Shown here one piece after another: positions 14,163 to 22,383 of a DNA stretch of 26,497 nt; the first letter of the stretch is position 1; the number at the start of each line of letters is the position of its first letter. This DNA is from Flavobacterium sp. UBA7680 (GTDB lineage Bacteria; Bacteroidota; Bacteroidia; Flavobacteriales; Flavobacteriaceae): the NCBI RefSeq assembly GCF_002482975.1, contig NZ_DLHA01000023.1, positions 62,072 through 88,568 of the forward strand. Direction: 5' to 3'. The notes beneath the pieces were generated by a model. That model saw only the letters and a program-made list of their open reading frames with translations. It did not search any database and had not been told where the DNA came from. The position numbers and the translations under genes are program-made.

Positions 14163-15476
14163 TTAAACCGCCTTTTTTGGTACTCTTCTTAATAGAAAAA
14201 TAGACGTAACGAAAAATACTGCCAAAATAACAATTGCCGCGCGCGGACTTCCTGTTATTTGATCGATAATTCCGTAAACACACATTCCTATTACAATTCC
14301 TATTTTTTCTGCAACATCATAAAAACTGAAAAACGAAGCTGTATCTTCTGTTTCAGGTAATAATTTTGAATAGGTTGAACGTGACAAAGCCTGAATTCCA
14401 CCCATTACAAATCCCGCAACTGTAGCCATTACATAAAAATGCATTGGCAATGTGATAAAATAAGCCAAAGTACAAAATACTGCCCAAATTGCATTAATAA
14501 AAATCAATGTTGGTATATTTCCAAATTTTTCAGAAGCTATTGAAGTTAAAATAGCACCAAAAACGGCCACTATCTGAATTAACAAAATACAAATTATTAA
14601 ACCAATAGTACTTTCTTCTTTTGACGACCATTGAATTTCCTGTGCTCCAAAATAAGTTGCAACTAACATTACAGTCTGCACAGCCATACTTGAAACAAAA
14701 AATCCACCTAAATATCGACGCAAAGGGACATTTTCATTTAATAAAGCCCAAACCTTTTTTAATTCTTTGAAACCATTAAAGAAAACATCTTTTGTTAATT
14801 TTTGAGTTGTTTCTTTTCTTCCTTTTGGTAAATAATAATAAGTATATTGGCTAAATAAAATCCACCAGACTCCTACCATTATAAAAGAATAACGCATTGC
14901 TTTCATTGCAGGTTCTGGACCAGAAATATTAAACCAATCTGGTTTCATAATCATCGCTAAATTGATACACAACAAAAGAACACTTCCTATGTATCCCAAA
15001 GAATATCCTTTTGCACTAATTCTGTCCTGTTGCTCTTCAAAAGCAATATCAGGAAGATAAGAATTGTAAAAAACTAAACTTCCCCAATATCCTAATAATC
15101 CAAAAAAGTAAAAAGCTAATCCAACATAAATATTTGCAAGATCAAACCAATACAATCCCATACAGGATAGCGCTCCTAAATAACAGAAAAATTTCATGAA
15201 AGATTTTTTATTCCCCACATAATCTGCGATTCCTGATAATAATGGTGAAATAAAAGAAACTACTAAAAAGGCAGCCGCTGTAATAAAACTAATTAATGCA
15301 GAGTTTTTTAAATGAAGTCCGAAAACATCAATATAATGATCTCTGTCTGCAAATAAAGCTTCGTAAAAAATTGGAAATACTGCCGATGCAATTGTAAGTG
15401 TATAAACTGAATTTGCCCAATCATAAAATGCCCAGGCATTTAATAATTTCTTATCTCCTTTTTGTAGGTTTTTCAT
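14163..15476 (-). CDS. MFS transporter, UMF1 (Atg22-like) family
   Basis: This 437-residue polytopic inner-membrane protein should have about 12 helices. The opening NAWAFYDWANSVYTLTI and the motif SPLLSGIADYVGNKKSFM are diagnostic of UMF1-type MFS permeases, as is the late segment FVMGGIQALSRSTYSKLLPE. The family includes yeast Atg22, a vacuolar amino-acid effluxer; bacterial members are mostly of unknown substrate. A candidate -7 element is at 15527-15534, and the gene ends at the bidirectional terminator 14113-14142, so it looks monocistronic. The gene upstream ends at its own hairpin. Confidence 0.88.
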   Translation of the reverse strand: MKNLQKGDKKLLNAWAFYDWANSVYTLTIASAVFPIFYEALFADRDHYIDVFGLHLKNSALISFITAAAFLVVSFISPLLSGIADYVGNKKSFMKFFCYLGALSCMGLYWFDLANIYVGLAFYFFGLLGYWGSLVFYNSYLPDIAFEEQQDRISAKGYSLGYIGSVLLLCINLAMIMKPDWFNISGPEPAMKAMRYSFIMVGVWWILFSQYTYYYLPKGRKETTQKLTKDVFFNGFKELKKVWALLNENVPLRRYLGGFFVSSMAVQTVMLVATYFGAQEIQWSSKEESTIGLIICILLIQIVAVFGAILTSIASEKFGNIPTLIFINAIWAVFCTLAYFITLPMHFYVMATVAGFVMGGIQALSRSTYSKLLPETEDTASFFSFYDVAEKIGIVIGMCVYGIIDQITGSPRAAIVILAVFFVTSIFLLRRVPKKAV

Positions 15477-15526
15477 AGAAATGGTTTTGTTATTGCGCTA
15501 CGAATTTATCCAATTTTTATGATAAT

Positions 15527-15534
15527 CAAATATA
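15527..15534 (-). promoter_or_regulatory. Candidate -7 element for the UMF1-type gene
   Basis: Minus-strand TATATTTG fits TAnnTTTG exactly and lies about 50 bp before the ATG at 15476. No TTG occurs at the expected distance upstream, so the call rests on the -7 motif alone in very AT-rich DNA. Confidence 0.35.
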
Positions 15535-15580
15535 AATTATCTAATTCATGCATTATTAAATTATAAACAATTTAAAGCAT

Positions 15581-15611
15581 AAAAAAAGCTACTCGAAAGA
15601 ATAGCTTTTTA
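15581..15611 (-). terminator. Terminator of the M48 protease gene
   Basis: AAAAAGCTA (15583-15591) pairs with TAGCTTTTT (15602-15610) around a loop containing CTCGAAAGA. On the minus strand it ends in a run of U residues. It is 20 bp beyond the stop of the protease gene at 15630. Confidence 0.8.
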
Positions 15612-15629
15612 ATATTTTTAAAATATTTT

Positions 15630-16442
15630 TTATTTGATAGTACCAACTTTAAGTGCAATCGCTTTAGCTTCGGGAATTAATGCTTTTATATTGGCAATTC
15701 TGGTTGCATCAGACGGGTGCGTACTCATAAATTCCGGTGTTCCCGAACCTCCTGATTTAGCTGACATTCTAGTCCAAAATGCAACAGCATCATCTGGATT
15801 ATATCCGGCAATAGCCATTAAAGTTAAACCTATTTTATCTGCTTCACTTTCGTTACTTCTGCTAAATGGCAGCATTACTCCTACTTCAGATCCAATTCCG
15901 TAAGCCTGTGCAAATATTTGCTGTGTTGCTTCAGATTTTCCGCTTGTTGCTGCTCCTAAAGCCGCGCCGCCAATTTGCTGTAATTGTGCAGCCGACATTC
16001 TTTGTGCTCCGTGATTAGCTAAGGCGTGTGAAACTTCGTGTCCCATTACCGTTGCTAAACCAGATTCGTTTTGTGTTACAGGTAAAATACCAGAGTAAAC
16101 AACAATTTTTCCTCCAGGTAAACACCAGGCATTGACTTCTTTATTATCAACAAGTTTGTATTCCCAGCGATAATCTTTTAGATATTGTGATTGTCCTAAA
16201 TAGGCTAAATATTTTTCGGCCGCAGCTTTAATTTTAAATCCAACCGTTTCTACACGTTTAGCATCGGCTGTTCCTGTTATTACTTTATTTTCAGTCAAAA
16301 ACTGATTGTATTGCTGGAAAGACGATGGAAATAATTCACTATTTGAAACAAAATTCAAATTTTGCTTTCCAGTTATAGGATTCGTTGCACAGCTGCATAC
16401 TAAAACAGCCGCAAAAACGCTTGAAATTAAATGTTTTTTCAT
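15630..16442 (-). CDS. M48 family metallopeptidase, lipoprotein
   Basis: This 270-residue zinc protease resembles the LoiP/YcaL-type M48 enzymes that act in the periplasm on outer-membrane proteins. The N-terminus is a lipoprotein signal (SSVFAAVLVCSC, acylated Cys probably 18), and the mature part opens CATNPITGKQNLNFVS. The zinc site is HEVSH at 135-139, with the third ligand expected at Glu198 in SRSNESEAD; Asp202 belongs to the same conserved motif. The glycine-rich stretch after the zinc motif (IGGAALGAATSG) is common in this family. The length is normal. A candidate -7 motif lies at 16466-16473. It may help in envelope quality control, but no partner gene lies alongside. Confidence 0.92.
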   Translation of the reverse strand: MKKHLISSVFAAVLVCSCATNPITGKQNLNFVSNSELFPSSFQQYNQFLTENKVITGTADAKRVETVGFKIKAAAEKYLAYLGQSQYLKDYRWEYKLVDNKEVNAWCLPGGKIVVYSGILPVTQNESGLATVMGHEVSHALANHGAQRMSAAQLQQIGGAALGAATSGKSEATQQIFAQAYGIGSEVGVMLPFSRSNESEADKIGLTLMAIAGYNPDDAVAFWTRMSAKSGGSGTPEFMSTHPSDATRIANIKALIPEAKAIALKVGTIK

Positions 16443-16465
16443 GATCTTAAATATTTAAACACACA

Positions 16466-16473
16466 CAAAAATA
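16466..16473 (-). promoter_or_regulatory. Candidate -7 element for the M48 protease gene
   Basis: Minus-strand TATTTTTG fits TAnnTTTG, 23 bp before the ATG at 16442. The only nearby TTG is 14 nt upstream (16490 to 16488), too close for the standard spacing. Low confidence. Confidence 0.3.
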
Positions 16474-16529
16474 CAATTAAAATTACTCAAAATCTTACAT
16501 AATTATTTCAATCGCTATCACAATTTCAC

Positions 16530-18929
16530 TTATTCACCTACAATATGAAGCTCATTAAACTCTTTATCAACAATTAAGAAATTGTTCGATTCAAAGCTAA
16601 TTTTATCAAATTCGATTCTTTCATTGTCGATTTCGATTTCAGTAACTTTAAAAGGAAGTCCAATTAAATTAATTTTATACTTGCTGTAAGGTGTATCATA
16701 TTTTCCTTCCTTATGAAGCTGAATTATGAGTTCTTTTTCTTTTCCAATTGATCTTAATGATAAATGACTATAACGACCTTTTTTATAATCGTAACCATCC
16801 TGAGCATCTTCATAAACTCCAGATTGTTCTTTACCATTTTTATAGTAAACATCAAGTGTTAATTCATCAAATTCTAATTCACCAACATATTGCTGAACCG
16901 GATATTTTGGAATGATCGCACCCGCTTTTACGAAAACTGGAATTTCATCAAATTTAGTATCAACCCAGATTTCTCGTCCTCCAACAAGAAGTTCATTTGT
17001 CCAGTAGTTATACCACTCACCTCTTGGAATATACATACGTCTTCCTACAGCATTAGGTTCAAGGATTGGACATACTAAAATTTGATTTCCAAAGATGAAT
17101 TCATCATTACGATAATGTGTTTGTGTATCTTCCTGATCGTAATAAACCAAAGGTTTCAACATCGGAAGTCCTTCTTCTATATACTGCCAAAACATAGTAT
17201 ATAAATAAGGTAATAATTGATAGCGAAGGCTGACAAATTTTCTCGTAATATTAATTACTTCTTCGTCAAAAGCCCAAGGTTCCTGATTACCATGATCTCC
17301 TGAAGAATGCGTTCTGCAAAACGGATGAAAAACACCTAACTGAATCCAGCGTGCGTATAATTCGCCTGTTGGCTGTTCTGCAAATCCCCCAATATCAGAA
17401 CCTGTAAATCCCATTCCTGAAATTGACATTCTCTGTACCTGAATATTTGCAATCCACAAATGTTCCCAAGTTGCTACGTTATCTCCTGTCCAAGACGATG
17501 TATAACGCTGTGCACCAGAATAAGCCGATCTTGTAATAACGAAAGGACGTTTTGGATAAGCAAATCGTTTTACACCATGATAGGTTGCTCTTGCCATTTG
17601 CGTTCCGTAAATATTATGCGCTTTTCTATGACTGCAAGGATTTCCGTCGTAAAAGTGACGAACATCCATCGGGAAAGTTTTATTTGGAACCTCCATTACG
17701 GCAGGTTCATTCATGTCATTCCAAACTCCTTTTACACCTATTTCTGAAACTAATTCTTTAAATAAACCAGCCCACCATTCTCTAACAGCGGGATTTGTAT
17801 AATCTGGAAAATTACATTCTCCCGGCCAGACTTTTCCTTTCATATAAGGTCCATCGGCTCTTTTGCAGAAATAATCTTTTTCCAAAGCTTCTTTATAAAC
17901 CCAGTAATCTTTATCAATTTTAATTCCCGGATCGATGATTACGACTGTTTTAAAACCATCTTCGGCTAATTCAGCAACCATTCTTTTGGGGTCTGGAAAA
18001 TAGTTTTTATTCCAGGTAAAACATCGAAATCCTTCCATATAATCAATGTCCAGATAAATGGCGTCGCACGGAATTTTAAGTTCTCTAAATTTTGAAGTGA
18101 TTTCTTTGACTTTGCTTTCTGGATAATAACTCCATTTACATTGGTGGTATCCTAAAACCCAAAGCGGCGGCAGTTCCGGTTTTCCGGTTAAATCGGTATA
18201 AGTTGTTACAACATCCTGCATTTGAGGGCCGTAAATGAAATAATAATTCATTTCTCCTCCTTCTGCCCAATAACTTGTAACGTTTCTTCTTTCCTGACAA
18301 AAATCAAAAAAAGTTCTAAAGGTATTATCGAAGAAAATACCGTAAGATTGTTTGTTATGTAAACCAATATAAAACGGAACTACTTTATAAAGAGGATCTT
18401 GTTCTTTTTGATAAGCGTATTGATCTGTAGCAAAATTTTCGACTCTTTTGCCTTTTAAATTCATTTGAGTTGCCTTGTCTCCTAAACCGTAAAAACATTC
18501 ACCGTCTTTAGAAGATTTACTCATTTTTACAATATTTCCGCCATATTCGTAGCTTTCTTCCCAATGAAAACCAAGTTCATCTTCCAAAATCAGGAAATCA
18601 TTTAAATCGTAAATCCAAACACGAAGATCTGCCTTTTGAATTTTACATTTTACTTTGCTGGTTCTGATCTGGAAATAGGTTTCTTCTTCTGTAAGTTCTA
18701 AAAAATTATAGCCGTGAAGCTGGCTTTTGTCTATTGCATACGAAAAATCATTGCTGAAATATCCTTTTGTAGTAAAGCGAAATCGAATTAAACTGTCTCT
18801 AAGAACAGTAACTTTTAAGATTACTTTATTATCTGTATTGAAAAAAATAGAATCTCCTTCATGCTCGTACGAAACAATCTTTGATGGATATAAATCGCCT
18901 TTGTATTCTAATGATGTGTTTGTAATCAT
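16530..18929 (-). CDS. Glycoside hydrolase family 31 alpha-glucosidase
   Basis: This 799-residue GH31 enzyme should cut alpha-linked glucose from the non-reducing ends of oligosaccharides. The N-terminal beta-sandwich runs to about residue 240, then the (beta/alpha)8 barrel starts at LPPLWVLGYHQCKWSYYPES. The nucleophile is Asp405 in GVWNDMNEPA and the acid/base is Asp483 in SWTGDNVATWEH; the substrate loop has YLDIDYMEGFRCFTWN. A beta-rich C-terminal region with PVFVKAGAIIPKYP follows. There is no signal peptide, so it acts in the cytoplasm. It lies 203 bp downstream of glgB on the same strand, which suggests a role in using glycogen- or maltodextrin-derived oligomers. It has a candidate -7 element and an AAAACGTTTT palindrome upstream. 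Xylosidase or other GH31 specificity cannot be excluded. Confidence 0.92.
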   Translation of the reverse strand: MITNTSLEYKGDLYPSKIVSYEHEGDSIFFNTDNKVILKVTVLRDSLIRFRFTTKGYFSNDFSYAIDKSQLHGYNFLELTEEETYFQIRTSKVKCKIQKADLRVWIYDLNDFLILEDELGFHWEESYEYGGNIVKMSKSSKDGECFYGLGDKATQMNLKGKRVENFATDQYAYQKEQDPLYKVVPFYIGLHNKQSYGIFFDNTFRTFFDFCQERRNVTSYWAEGGEMNYYFIYGPQMQDVVTTYTDLTGKPELPPLWVLGYHQCKWSYYPESKVKEITSKFRELKIPCDAIYLDIDYMEGFRCFTWNKNYFPDPKRMVAELAEDGFKTVVIIDPGIKIDKDYWVYKEALEKDYFCKRADGPYMKGKVWPGECNFPDYTNPAVREWWAGLFKELVSEIGVKGVWNDMNEPAVMEVPNKTFPMDVRHFYDGNPCSHRKAHNIYGTQMARATYHGVKRFAYPKRPFVITRSAYSGAQRYTSSWTGDNVATWEHLWIANIQVQRMSISGMGFTGSDIGGFAEQPTGELYARWIQLGVFHPFCRTHSSGDHGNQEPWAFDEEVINITRKFVSLRYQLLPYLYTMFWQYIEEGLPMLKPLVYYDQEDTQTHYRNDEFIFGNQILVCPILEPNAVGRRMYIPRGEWYNYWTNELLVGGREIWVDTKFDEIPVFVKAGAIIPKYPVQQYVGELEFDELTLDVYYKNGKEQSGVYEDAQDGYDYKKGRYSHLSLRSIGKEKELIIQLHKEGKYDTPYSKYKINLIGLPFKVTEIEIDNERIEFDKISFESNNFLIVDKEFNELHIVGE

Positions 18930-18966
18930 ATCGCCAATGAATTAATTATAACAATAATCTCTATTT

Positions 18967-18974
18967 CAAACATA
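18967..18974 (-). promoter_or_regulatory. Candidate -7 element for the GH31 gene
   Basis: Minus-strand TATGTTTG fits TAnnTTTG; transcription would start near 18960, about 30 nt before the ATG at 18929. No convincing TTG is seen at the -33 position. Confidence 0.4.
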
Positions 18975-19017
18975 CAAAAAAAGTTAGTAAAGGGCTATGA
19001 ATAAAAGGTTTATTCAC

Positions 19018-19031
19018 GAAAACGTTTTTTC
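19018..19031. promoter_or_regulatory. AAAACGTTTT palindrome, possible LacI-type operator
   Basis: The core AAAACGTTTT (19019-19028) is a perfect palindrome with a central CG, the pattern bound by many LacI-family sugar regulators. It lies in the 203-bp glgB/GH31 gap, about 45 bp upstream of the GH31 -7 candidate, so it could bind an activator or repressor of the alpha-glucosidase gene. No regulator gene is in the window. A 10-bp palindrome can occur by chance in AT-rich DNA. Confidence 0.25.
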
Positions 19032-19132
19032 TGTCTGAGAATTAAATTACAGCTCGAAAAATCAACAATTCGATAATTTAAAAACGATAAAATGACAAAA
19101 TAATACCGCTAAAAATATTTGTCAGATTTTAT

Positions 19133-21037
19133 TTAAACGAAAGAATAAACGGTTACGCTTAATGGCGGTAAAATTAATTCAACAGAAAAATCCCTTCCAT
19201 CATAAGGCGTTGATTCAATTTTTAATGATTTCCCGTTTCCAACACCACCGCCGCCATAAATTACAGCATCGCTATTAAAAATCTCTTCTAACTGACCTTT
19301 CTTCGGAATTCCAATTCTGTAATTTTCTCGTACCATTTGCGTGAAATTGCAAACTACAATTACATTTTCATCTGCATTATTTCCTTTTCGAATATAAGAT
19401 AAAACTGCATTTTGATGATCTGAATAATTTATCCATTCAAAACCTTCGCCTGTAAATTGCTTTTCATACAATGCTGGACGTGATTTATACAAATGATTTA
19501 AATCTGTAATTAATCGTTTTATTCCCGAATGAAAATCAAATTCTAATAAATGCCAGTCTAAACTCTGTTCGAAATTCCATTCGCCAGTTTGACCAAATTC
19601 AGCTCCCTGAAACAATAATTTTGTTCCGGGATGTGTAAACATATAACCGTATAATAGTCTCAAATTAGCAAATCGCTGCCATTCGTCGCCCGGCATTTTA
19701 TAAATAAGAGATTTTTTGCCATAAACCACTTCGTCATGAGAAAACGGAAGCATGAAATTTTCTGTAAAAGCATACGTCATCGAAAAAGTCAAATCGTTTT
19801 GATGGTATTTTCGATACACCGTTTCTTTTTGAAAATACTTTAAAGTATCGTGCATCCAGCCCATCATCCATTTCATTCCGAAACCTAATCCGCCGGTAAA
19901 TGTTGGTCTTGAAACCATCGGGAATGAAGTACTTTCTTCTGCAATAGTCTGGACTCCATCAAAATTAGCATAGATAACTTCATTAAATTCTTTAAGGAAA
20001 CTTATACTGTCTAAATTTTCTCTTCCGCCAAAAATATTGGCTTCCCACTCGCCTTCTTTTCTGGAATAATCAAGATATAACATCGAAGCTACAGCGTCAA
20101 CCCTTAATCCGTCAACATGATAATGTTGAAGCCAAAAAACAGCGTTGCTAATTAAAAAAGCGCGGACTTCATTTCTTCCGTAATTAAAAACCAAGCTTTT
20201 CCAATCTGGATGATAACCTTTTCTGCGATCTGGATGTTCGTATAAATGCGATCCGTCAAAATAACCTAAACCATGTGCATCGTCTGGAAAATGTGACGGA
20301 ACCCAGTCTAAAATTACACCAATTCCTTCCTGATGCAGTCTATCTACCAAAACCATAAAATCCTGAGGTTTTCCAAAACGTGAAGTCGGTGCAAAATATC
20401 CCGTTAATTGATATCCCCAAGAAGGATCATAAGGATATTCCATAATCGGCATAAATTCTACGTGCGTAAAACCGGTTTCTTTAACGTATTTAACCAAATC
20501 ATCTGCCAATTCTAAATAACTCAAAAACCTGTTATGATCTGCTCGTTTCCAGGAACCTAAATGCACTTCGTAAACCGAATAAGGCTTATCTAAAGCGTTT
20601 TTCTCCTTACGATTCTCCATCCAGTTTTCATCTTTCCATTTATAATCTAAATCCCAGACTACAGAAGCGGTATGCGGAGGTTTTTCACAATATAAAGCAA
20701 AAGGGTCTGCTTTTTCAGTAATTACCCCGTCAATATTCGATTGAATTTTATATTTATAAAGAGCTCCTTTTGAAACATCAGGAATAAATCCTTCCCAAAT
20801 TCCCGAAGAATCCCAGCGAACATTTAAAAGATGTTCTCCCTGATTCCAATAATTAAAATCCCCAACAACCGAAACAGAATGTGCTGTAGGTGCCCAAACG
20901 GCAAAATACACACCTTTAACTCCATCAACTTCAATTAAATGCGCTCCTAATTTTTCATATAATTTGAAGTGTTTTCCCGCTTTGAATAAATCTATATCAA
21001 AATCAGTAAATAGAGAATGTGTGATTACTTTAGTCAT
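19133..21037 (-). CDS. glgB: 1,4-alpha-glucan branching enzyme
   Basis: GlgB makes the alpha-1,6 branches of glycogen in the cytoplasm. The 634-residue product has a CBM48 domain (about 35-115, with VYFAVWAPTAHSVSVVGDFN) and a GH13 barrel. Catalytic motifs are all intact: DWVPSHF (region I, 244-250), GLRVDAVASM with the nucleophile Asp314 (region II), AEES with the acid/base Glu367 (region III), and FSHDEV with Asp435 (region IV). The length fits the shorter bacterial GlgB type that lacks the extra N-terminal domain. It follows glgC by 65 bp, and that gap contains a copy of the AATTCCAA repeat (21065-21095). Together with glgA and glgC it makes a complete synthesis set. Confidence 0.97.
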   Translation of the reverse strand: MTKVITHSLFTDFDIDLFKAGKHFKLYEKLGAHLIEVDGVKGVYFAVWAPTAHSVSVVGDFNYWNQGEHLLNVRWDSSGIWEGFIPDVSKGALYKYKIQSNIDGVITEKADPFALYCEKPPHTASVVWDLDYKWKDENWMENRKEKNALDKPYSVYEVHLGSWKRADHNRFLSYLELADDLVKYVKETGFTHVEFMPIMEYPYDPSWGYQLTGYFAPTSRFGKPQDFMVLVDRLHQEGIGVILDWVPSHFPDDAHGLGYFDGSHLYEHPDRRKGYHPDWKSLVFNYGRNEVRAFLISNAVFWLQHYHVDGLRVDAVASMLYLDYSRKEGEWEANIFGGRENLDSISFLKEFNEVIYANFDGVQTIAEESTSFPMVSRPTFTGGLGFGMKWMMGWMHDTLKYFQKETVYRKYHQNDLTFSMTYAFTENFMLPFSHDEVVYGKKSLIYKMPGDEWQRFANLRLLYGYMFTHPGTKLLFQGAEFGQTGEWNFEQSLDWHLLEFDFHSGIKRLITDLNHLYKSRPALYEKQFTGEGFEWINYSDHQNAVLSYIRKGNNADENVIVVCNFTQMVRENYRIGIPKKGQLEEIFNSDAVIYGGGGVGNGKSLKIESTPYDGRDFSVELILPPLSVTVYSFV

Positions 21038-21064
21038 ATTTGGTTTTTAAGGCAATAATTTAAA

Positions 21065-21095
21065 ATTGGAATTTGGAGTTTTTTTATTGGAATTT
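21065..21095 (+). repeat. AATTGGAATTTGGA repeat, half copy between glgC and glgB
   Basis: These 31 bases match the reverse complement of 8307-8337 at 29 positions. At both places the element begins 25 bp or less beyond the stop codon of a minus-strand gene (lon and glgC). Here only one half is present, so it does not make the same long hairpin. Confidence 0.75.
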
Positions 21096-21102
21096 TTCAA
21101 AT

Positions 21103-22383
21103 TTATTCTATTCTAAAGTTATCCGATAATGTAACTCCTTTTTTAATCACAACAATTCCGTCTTTTATACTGTACAATTCATTCGTAAAATTGTCTAAAT
21201 GTTTTCCGCCGTTAATATGAACATTATTTCCAATTCGAACATTTTTATCAACTAAGGCATTTTTTATAAAACAATTTTCACCAATTCCAACGTGAATTTT
21301 ATTAATGCTGCTTTCATGATTCATTTCGTCAAGATCCTGATAAAAATCGTTCCCCATAACATAACAGTTTTCCAACACGGTTCCTACACCTACTCTTGAA
21401 CGAATTCCAATTACAGAACTTTTAATTTCTTTAGCATTTATAATACAGCCTTCAGAAATTAAAGATTGATTAATAATTGAATTTCTGAATTTTGATGGTG
21501 GTAATAATCTTGGTCTTGTAAAGATTTTGTTTTCGTTATCAAACAAATTAAACTCCGGAATATCAGCTGTTAAACCAATATTGGCTTCAAAAAATGATTC
21601 GATGTTTCCGATATCTGTCCAATATCCTTCGTATTGATAGCTTAGAATTTTATGTTTTCCAACGGCTTGCGGAATAATTTCTTTCCCGAAATCTTTTGTT
21701 TCCTGATTCGCCATTAATTCTTCTAACAATGGTTTATTAAAAATATAAATTCCCATTGAAGCAAGGTACTTTTTACCTTTTTCCTGCATATGTTCACTTA
21801 CTTCAGATTCCCATTCAGGTAACAATGAAGCGTTTGGCTTTTCGATAAAAGCATGAATATTATTTTCATGATCAGTTTTAAGAATTCCGAATTCCGGTGC
21901 ATCTTTAGCATTTACCGGCAAAGTCGCAATCGAGATTTCGGCGTCAGCAGCAATGTGCGCTTCAAGCATTTCGTTAAAATCCATTTGATACAATTGATCG
22001 CCCGAAAGAATTAAAGCGTGATCAAAATCGTGTTTCAAAAAATGTGACATACATTGTCTAACAGCATCTGCCGTACCCTGAAACCAAGTTGGATTATCCG
22101 GAGTTTGTTCTGCCGCCAGAATATCAACAAATGACTGACTGAAAATACTAAAATTGAAAGTGTTTTTGATATGCGCATTTAAAGATGCGGAGTTAAACTG
22201 TGTCAAAACAAATATTTTAAAAATATCTGAATTGATACAATTAGAAATTGGTATATCGACCAAACGATATTTTCCTCCAATCGGAACAGCCGGTTTTGAT
22301 CTCGTTTCTGTTAATGGAAACAAACGTGATCCTTGTCCTCCTCCTAAAATAATAGCAACTACATTTTTCTTTTTAAATTTCAT
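21103..22383 (-). CDS. glgC: Glucose-1-phosphate adenylyltransferase (ADP-glucose pyrophosphorylase)
   Basis: GlgC makes ADP-glucose from glucose-1-phosphate and ATP, the committed step of glycogen synthesis. The nucleotidyltransferase core begins VVAIILGGGQGSRLFPLTE, followed by SKPAVPIGGKYRLVDIPISN; GTADAVRQ and the sugar-phosphate motif FIEKP are present. The C-terminal part has left-handed beta-helix-like hexapeptides (IGIRSRVGVGTVLENC). The ATG at 22383 is preferred, giving 426 residues; a longer reading begins at a TTG (22392) that lies further inside glgA. The reading overlaps the glgA 3' end by 11 bp, so the two are translationally coupled. The usual allosteric regulation by sugar phosphates is likely but cannot be read from the sequence. 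Confidence 0.97.
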   Translation of the reverse strand: MKFKKKNVVAIILGGGQGSRLFPLTETRSKPAVPIGGKYRLVDIPISNCINSDIFKIFVLTQFNSASLNAHIKNTFNFSIFSQSFVDILAAEQTPDNPTWFQGTADAVRQCMSHFLKHDFDHALILSGDQLYQMDFNEMLEAHIAADAEISIATLPVNAKDAPEFGILKTDHENNIHAFIEKPNASLLPEWESEVSEHMQEKGKKYLASMGIYIFNKPLLEELMANQETKDFGKEIIPQAVGKHKILSYQYEGYWTDIGNIESFFEANIGLTADIPEFNLFDNENKIFTRPRLLPPSKFRNSIINQSLISEGCIINAKEIKSSVIGIRSRVGVGTVLENCYVMGNDFYQDLDEMNHESSINKIHVGIGENCFIKNALVDKNVRIGNNVHINGGKHLDNFTNELYSIKDGIVVIKKGVTLSDNFRIE

